NCBI GenBank assembly: GCA_948567375.1
Contig: OX419761.1
Coordinates: forward strand, 47,308,501 to 47,372,500
DNA: 64,000 nucleotides
Reading direction: 5' to 3'
Origin: Lunularia cruciata
Taxonomy: Eukaryota; Streptophyta; Marchantiopsida; Lunulariales; Lunulariaceae
Shown here one piece after another: positions 1 to 11,054 of this stretch. The number at the start of each line of letters is the position of its first letter. The stretch's first letter is position 1. A model generated the notes under the pieces. It made no database searches, was not told where the DNA came from, and was given only the letters and a program-made list of their open reading frames with translations. The position numbers were made by a program, and so were the translations under genes.

Positions 1-5
1 TGGAG

Positions 6-998
6 TTGAAGAAGAGTGTAACCCGAGGTGAGGAAGAGAGAGAAGTACTGCGAGCGGAATCAGTAGAGAGAAGTCAGGTAATCAAAGACCTGAAGAGAGA
101 AGTGAGTTATCGAGAGGATCTTGCGAGGAAGAGTGACATCGCAAGGGAGAGACAGGTAGCAGAGCACAAAATCTTGAAGCAACAGTTTGCTGAGTCAAGA
201 GTAGAGCTTATCCATGCTATGGCGAGGGTAGCATCAAAGGACCAAGAGCTCGATCGAGTGATGTAGAGTATGGAGGAGAAGAAGCAACTCTAGCAAAGAG
301 AGTTGTCTGTGCGGTATAGAGAAGAAGAGAGATTACGAGAGTTACTTCGTAATCAGGAAGAGAAAGTTGTACAGAAGGAGAAAGAGAAGGAAGCGGTGAA
401 GGCCGAGTTCAAAGAAGAGTTGGCGATGTATAGAGAGGAATGGCTTGCAGATCGGGAATGAGAACGAAAGACAAGATTGGAGCCATTGAAGGAGATAATC
501 CTCAGAGTGAACGCAATGTTAAGTACGGAAGCCAACATTCGAATTGAAGAAGCGCGACTGCACGAGTTGAAGTTGTTGGTGCAGGAGACAAGGCAAAGAC
601 AAGCAAAGGACACTGATTTGAATGCCTTGTTAATTAGTCTCAGAACTCGTGTAGACAGAAAGATTTTAGAGGTAGAGGATAACATCTCAATTAGATTAGA
701 CTTAGTGAAAAAAGAGTTAGAAAAGCTTCGGCAAGATGTTAAGGCAAAACCCGAAGTAGATAACATAGGAGTCCAAATGTCTTCGGAGTTGCCATCAGAG
801 ACATTAGAGAAGAGTGGGTCAGGAGATAAGGAGTTAGATAGATTACCCACTAGTGCAATTTCAGATCAGGAAAGAGAATTGCTGGATCTGGTAGAAGATG
901 TAGGAGATGTGAAACCCGAGGAAAGAATAGTAGGAAGTAGAGTTACTTTGGGGTCGGGTTTGAAAGCCGAGGAAGAAGTAGACATCGGATTGGATTAG
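6..998 (+). pseudogene. Coiled-coil U3 reading frame, 5' LTR copy, broken
   Basis: This is the 5' LTR copy of the C-terminal two thirds of the LTR-borne protein described at 8371-10931. The charged heptad-rich sequence (frequent REE, KREV, EEL) predicts a long coiled coil. Compared with the 3' LTR copy it has two private stops, TAG at 264-266 and TAG at 291-293, and shares the TGA at 459-461 (3' copy 10392-10394). The shared TGA was therefore present when the element inserted; the private stops arose afterwards. It ends in the same acidic tail, KAEEEVDIGLD. Confidence 0.75.
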
Positions 999-1110
999 TA
1001 ACCAATTTGAGATAAGGGGCAGATATGAAGAGGTGCATTGTCATTTCGGATCTGCAGGTTAGAACAGTTGTGGTAGAACGGTATAGTTGTTAGAATTGTC
1101 GATTGCTCAC

Positions 1111-1118
1111 TATTTAAG
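1111..1118 (+). promoter_or_regulatory. TATA-like box of element B 5' LTR
   Basis: TATTTAAG lies about 670 bp before the LTR end, and the same octamer is kept in the 3' LTR (11047-11054) and in the solo B LTR (34887-34894, minus). Conservation in three copies supports a promoter. By inference U3 ends just after it, so the LTR coding region lies upstream, in U3. Confidence 0.55.
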
Positions 1119-1795
1119 AGTGGCATTTGCATGAAATTGTTGTTCAGTGCTCATTATTTCTAAGAATAGATAAAGCAAAGTGCTATGAAGCAGTGCTCGT
1201 CGCTTGAGCTTGATTCCGAGTATCAATTTTGCAATTGTGTTTGTGAGTGTTTGGAGAAATTCAAAGTGCAAGTCAGTGTGTTTGTTGGATGTTGGATTCC
1301 ATAGCCTTGATCTTCATTCTGTGTGTTTGATCCTAAGTGAAGTGCAATCAAAGCAATGCCTTGACAGATCTGAGAGGAATTGTAGTGTTGGTAGTATTCT
1401 ACAATTGTGAGTACAGTGTGAAGTTGATGTGAAGCAATTTTGATCGAGGAAGTTGTGCCTTTAGTGGAGGGGTGGAACACAATTCTAAGGCGAAGTCGTT
1501 TTGCAATGAAGTGCCGTTTTTGGGAGAGCCTGAATCATCACAATCAAGATTGTTTGGAAAGAATTGAAGGAGTTGTGATTATGGAGTGTTAATTTGTGAC
1601 AAGATTGCGAGTAAGTGCTTGTTACTCTCTTTTGGGTGTGGTTTCTACCTGAGAGATTAAAGATGCAACCAAGAAGAACTATATTGTTACTGTTTGCTTT
1701 GTATTTGACCAATTCTGACTCGTATCTCTGCGGGAACAAACTTTACTTACCCGATTACCGCAAAAGTGATATTTGCCGGGTTGTCACATGATTTT

Positions 1796-1813
1796 TGGCG
1801 CCGCTGCCGGGGA
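1796..1813 (+). other. Primer-binding site of element B
   Basis: TGGCGCCGCTGCCGGGGA begins 7 bases after the LTR end. It differs at one position from the TGGCGCCGTTGCCGGGGA sequence I recall as typical of Athila/Tat elements (usually assigned to tRNA-Asp). The position immediately after the LTR fixes the LTR 3' end at 1788. Confidence 0.85.
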
Positions 1814-1877
1814 TACAAATCTCGGAAGTGGAAAAATACAAAGCCAAATTGGGAAATTGGGTATCAACGCAATATGA

Positions 1878-4178
1878 ATGTCTGCATTGAAAGAACAACG
1901 GGAAGAGAGAGCTCAAAGACAAGCACATCAGCGTGAAGAAGACGAACGTCTGAACGTCCCATCCATCATTGACAAAACTGAACGAGAGGTGTTGGAGTTT
2001 CAACTCCTTCACGAAGTGCAAGAAGCCCTGCGAGTACTTGACCACAAGAAATGCGAAGGCGGTTGGCAAGGCTACTTCACATCTCCTTCTTCTTCCAAGA
2101 AGAAGAAAGAATCGAGTGGGCAAACATATGCATTGTGGCCCAGTACACCAACTTCCCCTAGAGCTGTAAAGGAAGTTGTTTCCTTGAAGATCTTTGTTTG
2201 AGAAAAGACAGCACGAACACTTACTGAAGACGAGTGTCAATATCTTCTACGAACGATTCCTCGGTTGTCCCGAAGGAATTTTGAAGAACCCATCGAAGGT
2301 GTTGATCTTGAATCTTCCACTTGGGTTGAAGTCAATACCCTCACAGCAGAAATTGTTGAAGAAGACCGTACTTTGAATTTGACAAATTGGAATCCCTGGG
2401 CTGACAATACGGCGTCAATTCTAGCCAATCCTTCCGTTCCGTCAAGTTTCACATTACCTCAGCCGATCCCAGTGCATCAAACGATGACTTTGCTCCCTGT
2501 CACCCGACACGCCTATCAGAAGTATAAGGGGACAAAACAAGACGAAGACCCCAATGAATTCATTGAAGAATTCGAAGTCATCTCCTTTGCTAACAAGGAG
2601 CATGACTCGGTGGATCGACTGAGAATTTTCCCAAGTCTGCTCCGCAAGAAAGCTCGGAGCTGGTACACCCATGTGACTCAGAAGGGGTTTGTACCATTGG
2701 ACTGGGCGGACTTGAGAAACAACTTCCTGGAACGATTCCGGGAGGTTGACTACGATACGAGTGTCTTCGCGGCACTCAACGATTTGGACCGGGGCAAGAA
2801 GGAGAAGTTGCGGGACTACTCTGAGCGGTTCATGGCACTACTGAACCGAGTTCCCAAGCAATCGGGGGTGGTGGGATACTCCGATGCCCAAGCCATTACC
2901 TGGTTCCTCGGGGGCCTTTCACCAGAGATACGAATCTTTGCCAGGGAGAGGAACGTAACTTCCCTGGACAAAGTACTCAAACATGTCGCTCGTTATGAAG
3001 CGGCTCACTCTCACTCTGCCGGTAACTGGAGAAATCGGGAGAAGAAGTGCAAGAAGCCCAAAAGGAGAGCTTTGCGCAGCACCTCCCCTTCTTCGGACGA
3101 ATCCTCTACGTCTTCGAGCTCTTCTTCGGAATCTGAAGAAGAATCAAAGCCAAGACGAGTCAGAAGACGTGGAGGCAAGAAACCAGTGACTCCTCCAACC
3201 AAGAGTGTACATAAGGCAGATACAAAGCTGGATGCCCTCATCAAGGAGTTTTCGGATTTCAAGATCTAGATGATTGGGGCTAAGGACCGAAGAAAGGCCC
3301 CAGCATTTGGACGATCTAATGGGTGGTGCACCGCATGTGGCAAATCCGGCCACGCCAACACAGAATGCAATACTCATAATGCATTCCTGGTGTAGCAAAT
3401 TGATTGGGTTCCGGGATGGAACCAAGACGAGGATGAAGAGGCGGTGTACCAAACTCAGGAGGTACAGCCTCAACCGAGCACATCATATCAAGGTCCGAGG
3501 TTTGGACCCAAGGAGTATAACCCCAATGCTCCTCCGCAAAGACCACCGATGAGCAACCAAAATCACCCTCAGAATGTTGCGCCCAGAGCCTGTTATAATT
3601 GTGGCTCGATGGGACATTGGTCTCCAAATTGTCCCAAGCCAAGAAGGCAAATTGGGTACGTTCCCCTATGTGGAAATTGTAAAGGATCGGGGCATACGGG
3701 CAACCAATGCCCTCACCCACCAAACCTGAAGCCGCCTGTAAAATATGTACAGACCCACGTTGAGCGTGCAGCACTTCAGCCAAAGGGGGATACAAATGTA
3801 AATTGTATCACGCTTGAGGAAGAAAGACCTCAAGAAGGGAGTCCGGCCTCAGAAGGAGAATGGCCAGACCTTGAAGTTTTGAAAGTTGAGACACGCTCCA
3901 GCAAGAAGAAGCATGATCCCAAAGAACTGAGTACGACCTCATTGTCTTCCCAAAAGGCGAAGAGACAGCGCCCAAAAGCCATTCTTTCGGCCAAGGAGGA
4001 AAAGATCCTTGCAAAAGCTAAAGCTAAAGCCTTGCAGAAAGAATTAACGGAGGCATTACTCAGGACTTGGGAACTGAGTTTGGAAGAAGAGACGAAGACA
4101 AAGTCTCCAATTTTTCCGGCGGACATCCGATCCGAAGTAAAGGGTCTGATCCGAGCCGAGGTGGGCCAACCCAAGTAA
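1878..4178 (+). pseudogene. gag of element B, broken by four in-frame stops
   Basis: One reading frame runs from ATG 1878 through the capsid and nucleocapsid region, interrupted by TGA 2199-2201, TAG 3267-3269, TAG 3393-3395 and TAA 4176-4178. The capsid-like core is near 2500-3000 (motifs FIEEFEVISF, ARSWYTHV, FLERFRE, typical of Retrotrans_gag). A serine- and arginine-rich basic stretch follows. Three CCHC zinc knuckles are seen at about 3327-3368, 3591-3632 and 3669-3710 (CTACGKSGHANTEC, CYNCGSMGHWSPNC, CGNCKGSGHTGNQC). It shares one frame with the protease and RT downstream, so gag and pol were probably one open frame originally. The alternative of two genes with a suppressible stop cannot be excluded. 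Confidence 0.85.
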
Positions 4179-6110
4179 GCTTGGGTTAAGGCCATCAGCA
4201 AGCCCGTCACCATTTTGAAGCATCCCGAAGTCAAGAGGGAACATGGAGAGTCCTCGGACCCAAAGCCGAAGACAAAGACGGTCAAATTGGGAGGAGTTCG
4301 CGAATATGATATTGTAGCCGATTTGGCCACCACAAATGCCAATGTTACATTTAAGCAATTGTGGGAAGATAACAAGCTGTACAAGAGACAGCTTAATTTG
4401 GCCCTCAAGAAGGTGAGGTCGATGTCAAAGAAGGACCTGCCTGCTATTTATCGTATTGAACAAGAAGATTTGGGATCTCCTGAGGTAGATGCGGAGATTG
4501 CAGGGTGCATGATCACATCGATACCCATTGACTCTGGGTCCGGGGTGAATGTCATGACCAAAGATACGGTGAATCGACTTGGGTATCATACATTTGAACC
4601 AACACCCCAAGTTTTGAAGTTTGCCGACCAAACCAAGAGATGGCCCTTGGGCATGCTGTCGAACATTACCTCGATCATTGGAGGGGTACCCTTCAAGTTG
4701 AATTACATCGTGTTGTGGCCAGTGACAAAAACTGGTTACCCTCTGTTGATCGGCAGACCCTGGTTGTATAGTGCCCGAGTTGTAGTGGATTGGCATCGGC
4801 AGAAGTTAAGATTCAAGGACATTTCGTCCGAAGATCAGAAGCTGGTGACTGTGAGTTGGATGAAGGTTCCCCATCTCGGGGAAACAAGTTTGTCAGAAGA
4901 GGAAGACAAATCTGAAGACTCATCGTCTTTGTCTTTAGACGAATCCAAAGAAGAAGTCCAAGTTAATTACTTGGAATGCTACGAGGTAGAGGTTGACAAA
5001 AAAGATCCATATGACCTCACCACGGGTGAACCTGACTTGGAGGAAGGAGGTTTGATGGCCGCTTGCATCAAGATAAGCCGAGTAAGCCACGTTGAAGGAG
5101 TCATCAACCCCGATGACTGTCAAGAGGTGTTACTAACTGAAGGAAAAATTTTTAAAATCTCGAAGATAGTTACTTCGGAGGAGTTGGCAGGATACACTGC
5201 CTTGTTTATAGAGTTCCAGGATGTATTTGCCTGGTCGATTGATCAAATGCCGGGTATTCCACGAGAATTTGGAGAACACCGGATTGATTTGGTTGAAGGT
5301 GCAGTTCCGGTTTGGCAGCGACAATACCGCCTGAACCCGAAGTACTCGCTTTTGGTGAAAGATGAAATCGATAAGTACTTAGGGGCCGGAATCATCTTCC
5401 CTGTCCTAAGCAGTGAATGGGTCTCCCCCATTGTCATTGTCCCGAAGAAGAAAACATGGAAGATCCAAGTGTGCCAAGACTTCCAAAAATTGAACGTAGT
5501 TACAAGGAAAGATCATCATCCCTTGCCTTTTACTGATACAATTTTAGATCAGGTAGCTGGGCATCCTTGTTATAGTTTTCTCGATGGATTTTCAGGGTAC
5601 AATCAAGTATCCATTCGAGAAGAAGACAAGGATAAAACTACATTCACGACTGACTGGGGCACTTTTGCTTACAATCAAATGCCCTTTGGGTTGTGTAATG
5701 CTCCCGCTACTTTCCAACGGATGATGAATTTGATCTTCAAGGATTTCCTGCACAAATTTGTCGAAGTTTTTATTGGTGACTTTTGTGTGTTTGGGCAAAG
5801 AGATGTACATATAGATTACCTTCACCAAACGTTTGAAAGGTGTCATTTTTCCGGCTTGTCATTACATCCGGAGAAATGCTTCTTCGCCATGAAGGAGGGA
5901 ATTCTTCTGGGGCATCGGATGTCAAGCCGAGGTATTGAAGTCAATGTTGAGAAGGTTAAGATAATCGTAGCTTTGGAATCCCCAAAGAACATCCGGGAGC
6001 TGAGAGCCTTCATGGGACATGTCGGATATTACAGACGCTTCGTGTCAAACTATGCAGTGCTTGCTGCACCACTTACAAAGCTTCTGAAGAAATCCAAAGA
6101 CTATCTGTAG
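4179..6110 (+). pseudogene. Protease and reverse transcriptase of element B
   Basis: The uninterrupted part is 4215-6110 (631 codons). The aspartic protease active site is IPIDSGSG, with the Asp codon at 4530-4532. RT fingers and palm follow from about 5340 (SSEWVSPIVIV, VCQDFQKLN, RKDHHPLPF, FLDGFSGYNQV, MPFGLCNAPATFQRMM). The catalytic box, usually F/Y-x-D-D, reads F-I-G-D at 5769-5780: the first of the two aspartates is Gly (codon 5775-5777), which should abolish polymerase activity. The frame ends at TAG 6108-6110, after which the reading shifts. The linker to RNase H keeps the GHVGYYRRFV motif usual in plant Ty3 elements. Confidence 0.9.
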
Positions 6111-6630
6111 GAAGCACATCAAGAAGAAGCTTTCCAGGTGTTGAAGAAGAAACTGGTTGAAGCACCAGTCATGAGGGCCCTGAATTGGGACGTCCCATTT
6201 TCATGTGTATGTGGACACTTCGTCCATGGCCATCGGGGTTGTCTTAAGTCAGAAGGACGAGAAGAAGAAGGACTACTTGGTGTATTATGCCAGCCGACAA
6301 CTTTCAATTTCTAAAAAGAACTATTTGATGACTGAAAGAGAAGCACTCGGAATGGTGTATGCCTGCAAGAAATTTCGTCATTATTTGTTGGGGTATGAGT
6401 TTGTCTTCTATGTTGACCATTATGCATTGCAACATCTGGTCAAGAAGGCAGATTTATCGGGACGAATTGCAAGATGGATCTTGTTATTACAAGAGTTCAC
6501 GTATACTGTACAAGTGAGGAAGGGAGCTTCGCATTCGAATGCGGACTTCCTGTCCAGGTTAGAAACTCAAGAGAGTGGGAAATTGACGATCGGTTCCCTG
6601 ACGAAGAGTTGTATCACTTATCAGCAATGA
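6111..6630 (+). pseudogene. RNase H of element B
   Basis: After the RT stop the frame changes; from about 6205 the sequence reads VYVDTSSMAIGVVLSQ, YYASRQLS, YLMTEREALGMVYACKKFRHYLLGYEF and VDHYALQHL, the standard order of Ty3 RNase H with its catalytic Asp and Glu positions. The tethering segment ARWILLLQEFTYTVQVRKG follows. At least one indel separates this part from the RT, so no single protein can be made. Confidence 0.85.
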
Positions 6631-7880
6631 GAAGTACGAGGTATGCAGATGAATATAATTATCTGAATACTCTCCATTGTCTTGAGGGGATGGATCCGGA
6701 ACAGCGGGCAGTCTTTCTCAGGAAAATGGGGCCGTACCAGCTTAAACACAACATTTTATTTAAGATGGGCAAAGACGAAGTACTTCGGCGATGCTTGGAG
6801 TCATACGAAGTAGGAGGAGTAATTGAATCTTTACACTCCGAGGCATCGGGAGGGCATTATGCTCTAAGAATACTGTAAAGAAAATTCTTTCGGCAGGGTA
6901 TTGGTGGCCTACAATGTACAAAGATGTACATGCTCATATCCGAAGCTGTGATGCGTGTCAGAGAATGGGGAAGCCGACGGCTACTTCTCAATGGCCTTTG
7001 AGACCAATTTTGCCTTTGGCCCCATTTGAGAAATGGGGGATTGATTTTGTGGGTCCCATTCAACCAGTGACCCGAGTCACAAGAAAGCGCTACATTTTGG
7101 TTTGCACTGACTATGCTACCAAGATGGTGGAAGCGGAAGCAACTCGCAGAGATGATGCTGAAATTGTGGCGGAATTTTTCTTTCGAATCATCATCTCCCA
7201 ATATGGGTGTCCTCTGGAATTGGTCAGTGACCGAGGAACACATTTTTTGAACTCGGTAATGGAGGCGTTAACCAAGTATTTTCAGATTAAACATCGGAAG
7301 ATGACTCCTTATAACCCAAAAGCAAATGGCTTAACGGAAAAAGCGAATGGGTTACTTTGTAAAATTTTGAATAAGGTGACTGTCAATTATGCCTATGACT
7401 GGGATACAAAATTACCAGCCGTGTTGTGGGCATATCAAACGACAGAGAAGATTACAACCAAACAAACCCCATACTTCTTGACATATGGCTTGCATCCCAT
7501 ACTGCCAGTTGAATTTGAAGTTCCGACATATCGGGTTCTGTGCGAAGAACAAATGTCGGAAGAGGAAAGTCAGGATCTTCGGATTCATCAACTGATGTGG
7601 TTAGAAGAGAAAAGAGACGATGCAATGCAAACCATGAAAGACGTACAAGCACAGAGGAAAGTCAGGCACGATCAGAGAATCAAGCCTGTGACTATACGAG
7701 AAGGGGATTTGGTTTTGTTATATGACAATCGCCGAATATTTTTTCCAGGCAAGTTGCATTTGAGATGGATGGGTCCCTATTGAGTTCTTCATCTTTACAA
7801 AAATAGGTCCATGCAACTCGTTGATTTGGAAGGTAATCCTTTTGCCACTCGAGTAAACGGGTGGAGAGTTTGAAGATATT
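6631..7880 (+). pseudogene. Integrase of element B
   Basis: The N-terminal HHCC zinc domain is split by a frame change near 6880-6914 (GGHYALRIL before it, SCDACQRMG after it). The catalytic core from 6914 keeps all three acidic residues: Asp 7043-7045 in GIDFVGP, Asp 7229-7231 in SDRGTH, and Glu 7337-7339 in LTEKAN, with 35 residues between the last two. The C-terminal part (EGDLVLLYDNRRIFFPGKLHLRWMGPY) is the GPY/F module, and a stop follows at 7781-7783. No chromodomain is recognisable before the polypurine tract, as expected for Athila/Tat. Confidence 0.87.
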
Positions 7881-7943
7881 GGACCATAGACTCGGAAGTT
7901 TCTAAGACACCCGAGGTCTATGTTCGCGGGGACGCTCACATTT

Positions 7944-7954
7944 GAGGGAGGGGG
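7944..7954 (+). other. Polypurine tract of element B
   Basis: GAGGGAGGGGG lies two bases before the 3' LTR start (TGTAGTGCC at 7957). It is the expected plus-strand primer and fixes the LTR 5' boundary. Confidence 0.85.
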
Positions 7955-8370
7955 TATGTAGTGCCTACATTTTTTGTTTTTTTCAAAATAAAGGAGAAGA
8001 AGTGTATAGAGAAGTCGGATTGCGCCTGTATGGCCGAAGAAGGTAAAGAAAATTGTCTTCAAGATGAAACCCGAAGTAAAGTGACTTCGGGTCATAAGTC
8101 GAAGTACTCAAAAATGCCGTGTCAGTATACAATACGAAGTAAATTGTCTTTGGATCGGGGGGAGCTCAACCCGAGGCAAAGACAGTCTAACAACCTTTCG
8201 TCGGGGCGAGAAATTCAAGAAGGGGCCGTTTCAAAACTGGTGGCTCATACGCGCAAAGGTTGATTGACAGTGATAGGTGCATGCAGGAGGTGTGATTTCT
8301 TGGTAGAAACTCAAAGCGACGGAAGACAAAGAAGTGCAACTCTATAAAAAATCGAAACTGCAATGACAAA

Positions 8371-9543
8371 ATGTCAAGCAATTTTCCTTCACCGTTGAGA
8401 AGTCGTCTTGTAGGTGATCGGGGAAAGGGAAATAGACTTGTACTCGGGTTAGTGCGCAAGGGAGAAGTCGCGAGAGAGAAATCGAGAGACAGTAAGAAAG
8501 CAAAAGAGATGGAAGGAGGGAAGAAAAACTCTGAATTTGCAATGAGAAATCATGCGATTTGGAGAATAGATGTAGTAGCGAGGATCAAAGTCTTGAGCCG
8601 ACTTCGGATCACTTTTCTGGCATGGAATTGGAACGTAAGTTTTCCAGGATTCATGACAAAACTCATCGAGAGTAAATGTCTTGATGGTCCCGAGAAAGAA
8701 GGGAAGAGAGGAAATCCGGCTCACTGGACAGAGTCGGATTGGAGACTCATACTCGGGAAGGAGGCGGGTTCGGAGCAGGGAGCCACATTCTTGGGGAAAG
8801 GAGAGATAGCCCAAGAAACATAGGAGGTGAGAGATGCCTTCTTGTCGAAGAGAACGAAGAATGGGTACAAAGTTGAGAGCTACAAAGACCCTGTGAGGAG
8901 AGGAATTGTGAGTGCACTAATGGCCATCTTGAAGCCGGAGAGAACCACTTATGTGATGAAGCACCAAGTGGTGTTCTTTCACAAGTTATTTGCAGGAGAA
9001 CCGATCAATTGGGCAAGGTGCTTTCACGGGAGAACAAGGCAGATGGTGTGGAATCTGCGGGATAAGTCATCTCCACATTACATCGTACCATTTGCAGCAC
9101 ATTTCTACCTCGGGTTGAATTTGCTCAATTTGGCGGAGCGCAATAGAATGGTGTCTCATTTCCATCTTGACTTGAGAAGAGAAGTTGACGCGGAGGAGCA
9201 GCAATACATTCTCCAAATCCAGAGCACGGATGACTACTATGCAAAGACAGGGAAAAACGTGGAGGTCATGGTAAGTACCCCAACAAAGAAGAGAACTCGG
9301 CAAGCAGAAGCCAAAGAAAACAAGAAACCTTGGAAGATGCAGAAAAATAACCCGAGGCGAGGGATGGTGGTGATTGAGTCAGAAGATAAAGACTCAGAGG
9401 GAGAAGCCGAGCTCAAAACGGAGGACTCGAAACGTGAGGAGGAACTTGAGCTGACACTGCAAAGTGGAGATACTAGCAATGACAGTGAAGACGGTGGAGA
9501 AATGACCTCGGCACCAGCAGCTGAAGAATACGAGAAGAAGTAG
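8371..9543 (+). pseudogene. LTR-encoded protein of element B, N-terminal part
   Basis: A single reading frame from ATG 8371 is interrupted by one TAG at 8821-8823 and ends at TAG 9541-9543. The first 150 residues are basic and unrecognised. After the TAG, from about 8827, comes a globular segment with motifs MKHQVVFFHKLFAGEPINW, GRTRQMVW and HFYLGLNLLNL. To my recollection this resembles the so-called putative plant transposon protein domain often found in extra ORFs of plant gypsy elements; I cannot confirm it. A basic then acidic tail (ESEDKDSEGEAEL) follows. A one-base shift around 9525 connects it to the next frame. The function is unknown. Confidence 0.6.
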
Positions 9544-10394
9544 AAGCCAAAGACAATGCGGCGCTGGAAGACGAAGTACCGGTGCTAGAGGAGAAGAAGA
9601 TCGCAGTACAACGCAGAGTTTGCTCGAGACGTAAGGCAAAGTGTGAAGCGGGGCCGAGTAGAGTGCAGGAAGAGGTAGAAGAAAGCTCGGGTAGTGAGGC
9701 GTTGATTCCGATACGAAGACTCCAGAGAAGAAGGCGAGTATCGGGAGAACATGAAAAGAGAAGAGAGACTACTCCACGGGAGGAAGAAGTTGCCAATAAT
9801 GGAGTAGATTACCTGCAAGAAGTAGTGTGCCCGCTGTTGGTGAAGTTGGAACAGAAGAAGAAAGAGATGCAGTCTACTTGTCCAGAGGTAAAGACTATTT
9901 TGCAGGTCTTATCAAGATTAGAAGAAGAGAACTCGGAGTTGAAGAAGAGTGTAACCCAAGGTGAGGAAGAGAGAGAAGTACTGCGAGCAGAAGCAGTAGA
10001 GAGAAGTCTGGTAATTGAAGACCTGAAGAGAGAAGTGAGTTATCAAGAGGATCTTGCGAGGAAGAGTGACATCGCAAGGGAGAGACATGTAGCGGAGCAT
10101 GAAATCTTGAAGCAACAGTTTGCTGATTCAAGAGTAGAGCTTATCCATGCTATGGCGAGGGTAGCATCAAAGGACCAAGAGCTCGATCGAGTGATGGAGA
10201 GTATGGAGGAGAAGAAGCAACTCTGGCAAAGAGAGTTGTCTGTGCGGTATAGAGAAGAAGAGAGATTACGAGAGTTACTTCGTAATCAGGAAGAGAAAGT
10301 TGTACAGAAGGAGAAAGAGAAGGAAGCGGTGAAGGCTGAGTTCGAAGAAGAGTTGGCGATGTACAGAGAGGAATGGCTTGCAGGTCAGGAATGA
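9540..10394 (+). pseudogene. LTR-encoded protein of element B, coiled-coil part
   Basis: An open frame of about 284 codons, continuing the previous segment after an apparent one-base frameshift; it has no ATG of its own at its left end. It is rich in Glu, Arg, Lys and Leu, with long heptad patterns (LSRLEEENSELKKSV, REEERLRELLRNQEE), so a coiled coil is predicted for most of it. It ends at TGA 10392-10394, which is also present in the 5' LTR copy. Unlike the 5' copy it has no other internal stop. Confidence 0.6.
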
Positions 10395-10931
10395 GAACGA
10401 AAGACAAGATTGGAGCCATTGAAGGAGATAATCCTCAGAGTGAACGCAATGTTAAGTACGAAAGCCAACATTCGAATTGAAGAAGCGCGACTGCACGAGT
10501 TGAAGTTGTTGGTCCAGGAGACGAGGCAAAGACAAGCAAATGACACTGATTTGAATGCCTTGTTAATTAGTCTCAGAACTCGTGTAGACAGAAAGATTTT
10601 AGAGGTAGAGGATAACATCTCAATTAGATTAGACTTAGTGAAAATAGAGTTAGAAAAGCTTCGGCAGGATGTTAAGGCAAAACCCGAAGTAGATAACATA
10701 GGAGTCCAAATGTCTTCGGAGTTGCCATCAGAGACATTAGAGAAGAGTGGGTCAGGAGATAAGGAGTTAGATAGATTACCCACTAGTGTAATTTCAGATC
10801 AGGAAAGAGAATTGCTGGATCTGGTAGAAGATGTAGGAGATGTGAAACCCGAGGAAAGAATAGTAGGAAGTAGAGTTACTTTGAGGTCGGGTTTGAAAGC
10901 CGAGGAAGAAGTAGACATCGGATTGGATTAG
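10395..10931 (+). pseudogene. LTR-encoded protein of element B, C-terminal part
   Basis: The frame continues directly after TGA 10392-10394 without shift and ends at TAG 10929-10931. It begins with helical sequence (EPLKEIILRVNAML, LHELKLLVQETRQRQ) and ends with an acidic tail, KAEEEVDIGLD. The solo B LTR encodes a recognisable version of this tail at about 35010-35140 on the minus strand, so this C-terminal region is the best-conserved part of the LTR gene. It may be a separate small protein or the end of one long protein with a TGA in the master copy. Confidence 0.55.
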
Positions 10932-11046
10932 TAACCGATTTGAGATTTGAAGGGGCAGATATGAAGAGGTGCATTGTCATTTTGGATCTGCAGGTTAGAA
11001 CAGTTGTGGTAGAACGGTATACTTGCTAGAATTGTCAATTGCTCAC

Positions 11047-11054
11047 TATTTAAG
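11047..11054 (+). promoter_or_regulatory. TATA-like box of element B 3' LTR
   Basis: TATTTAAG, at the position equivalent to 1111-1118 in the 5' LTR. Everything between 7957 and about 11080 is therefore U3, which in the genomic RNA lies at the 3' end, downstream of pol. Confidence 0.55.

Larger units (their letters stand above)
1..1788 (+). repeat. 5' LTR of element B (right-hand part only)
   Basis: Matches 9934-11723 nearly base for base apart from scattered substitutions and small indels. It ends TTGTCACA at 1788, directly before the primer-binding site, and the 3' LTR ends with the same TTGTCACA at 11723. Bases 6-998 are a decayed copy of the U3 reading frame, 1111-1118 is the TATA box, and the rest is R/U5. 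The divergence from the 3' copy implies some time since insertion. Confidence 0.92.

Noticed and set aside
353-850. Long minus-strand frame rich in Ser and Phe in the B LTR (also at 10385-10783)
   Set aside because: It is the exact shadow of the plus-strand coiled-coil frame, whose repetitive purine-rich codons keep the opposite strand free of stops.
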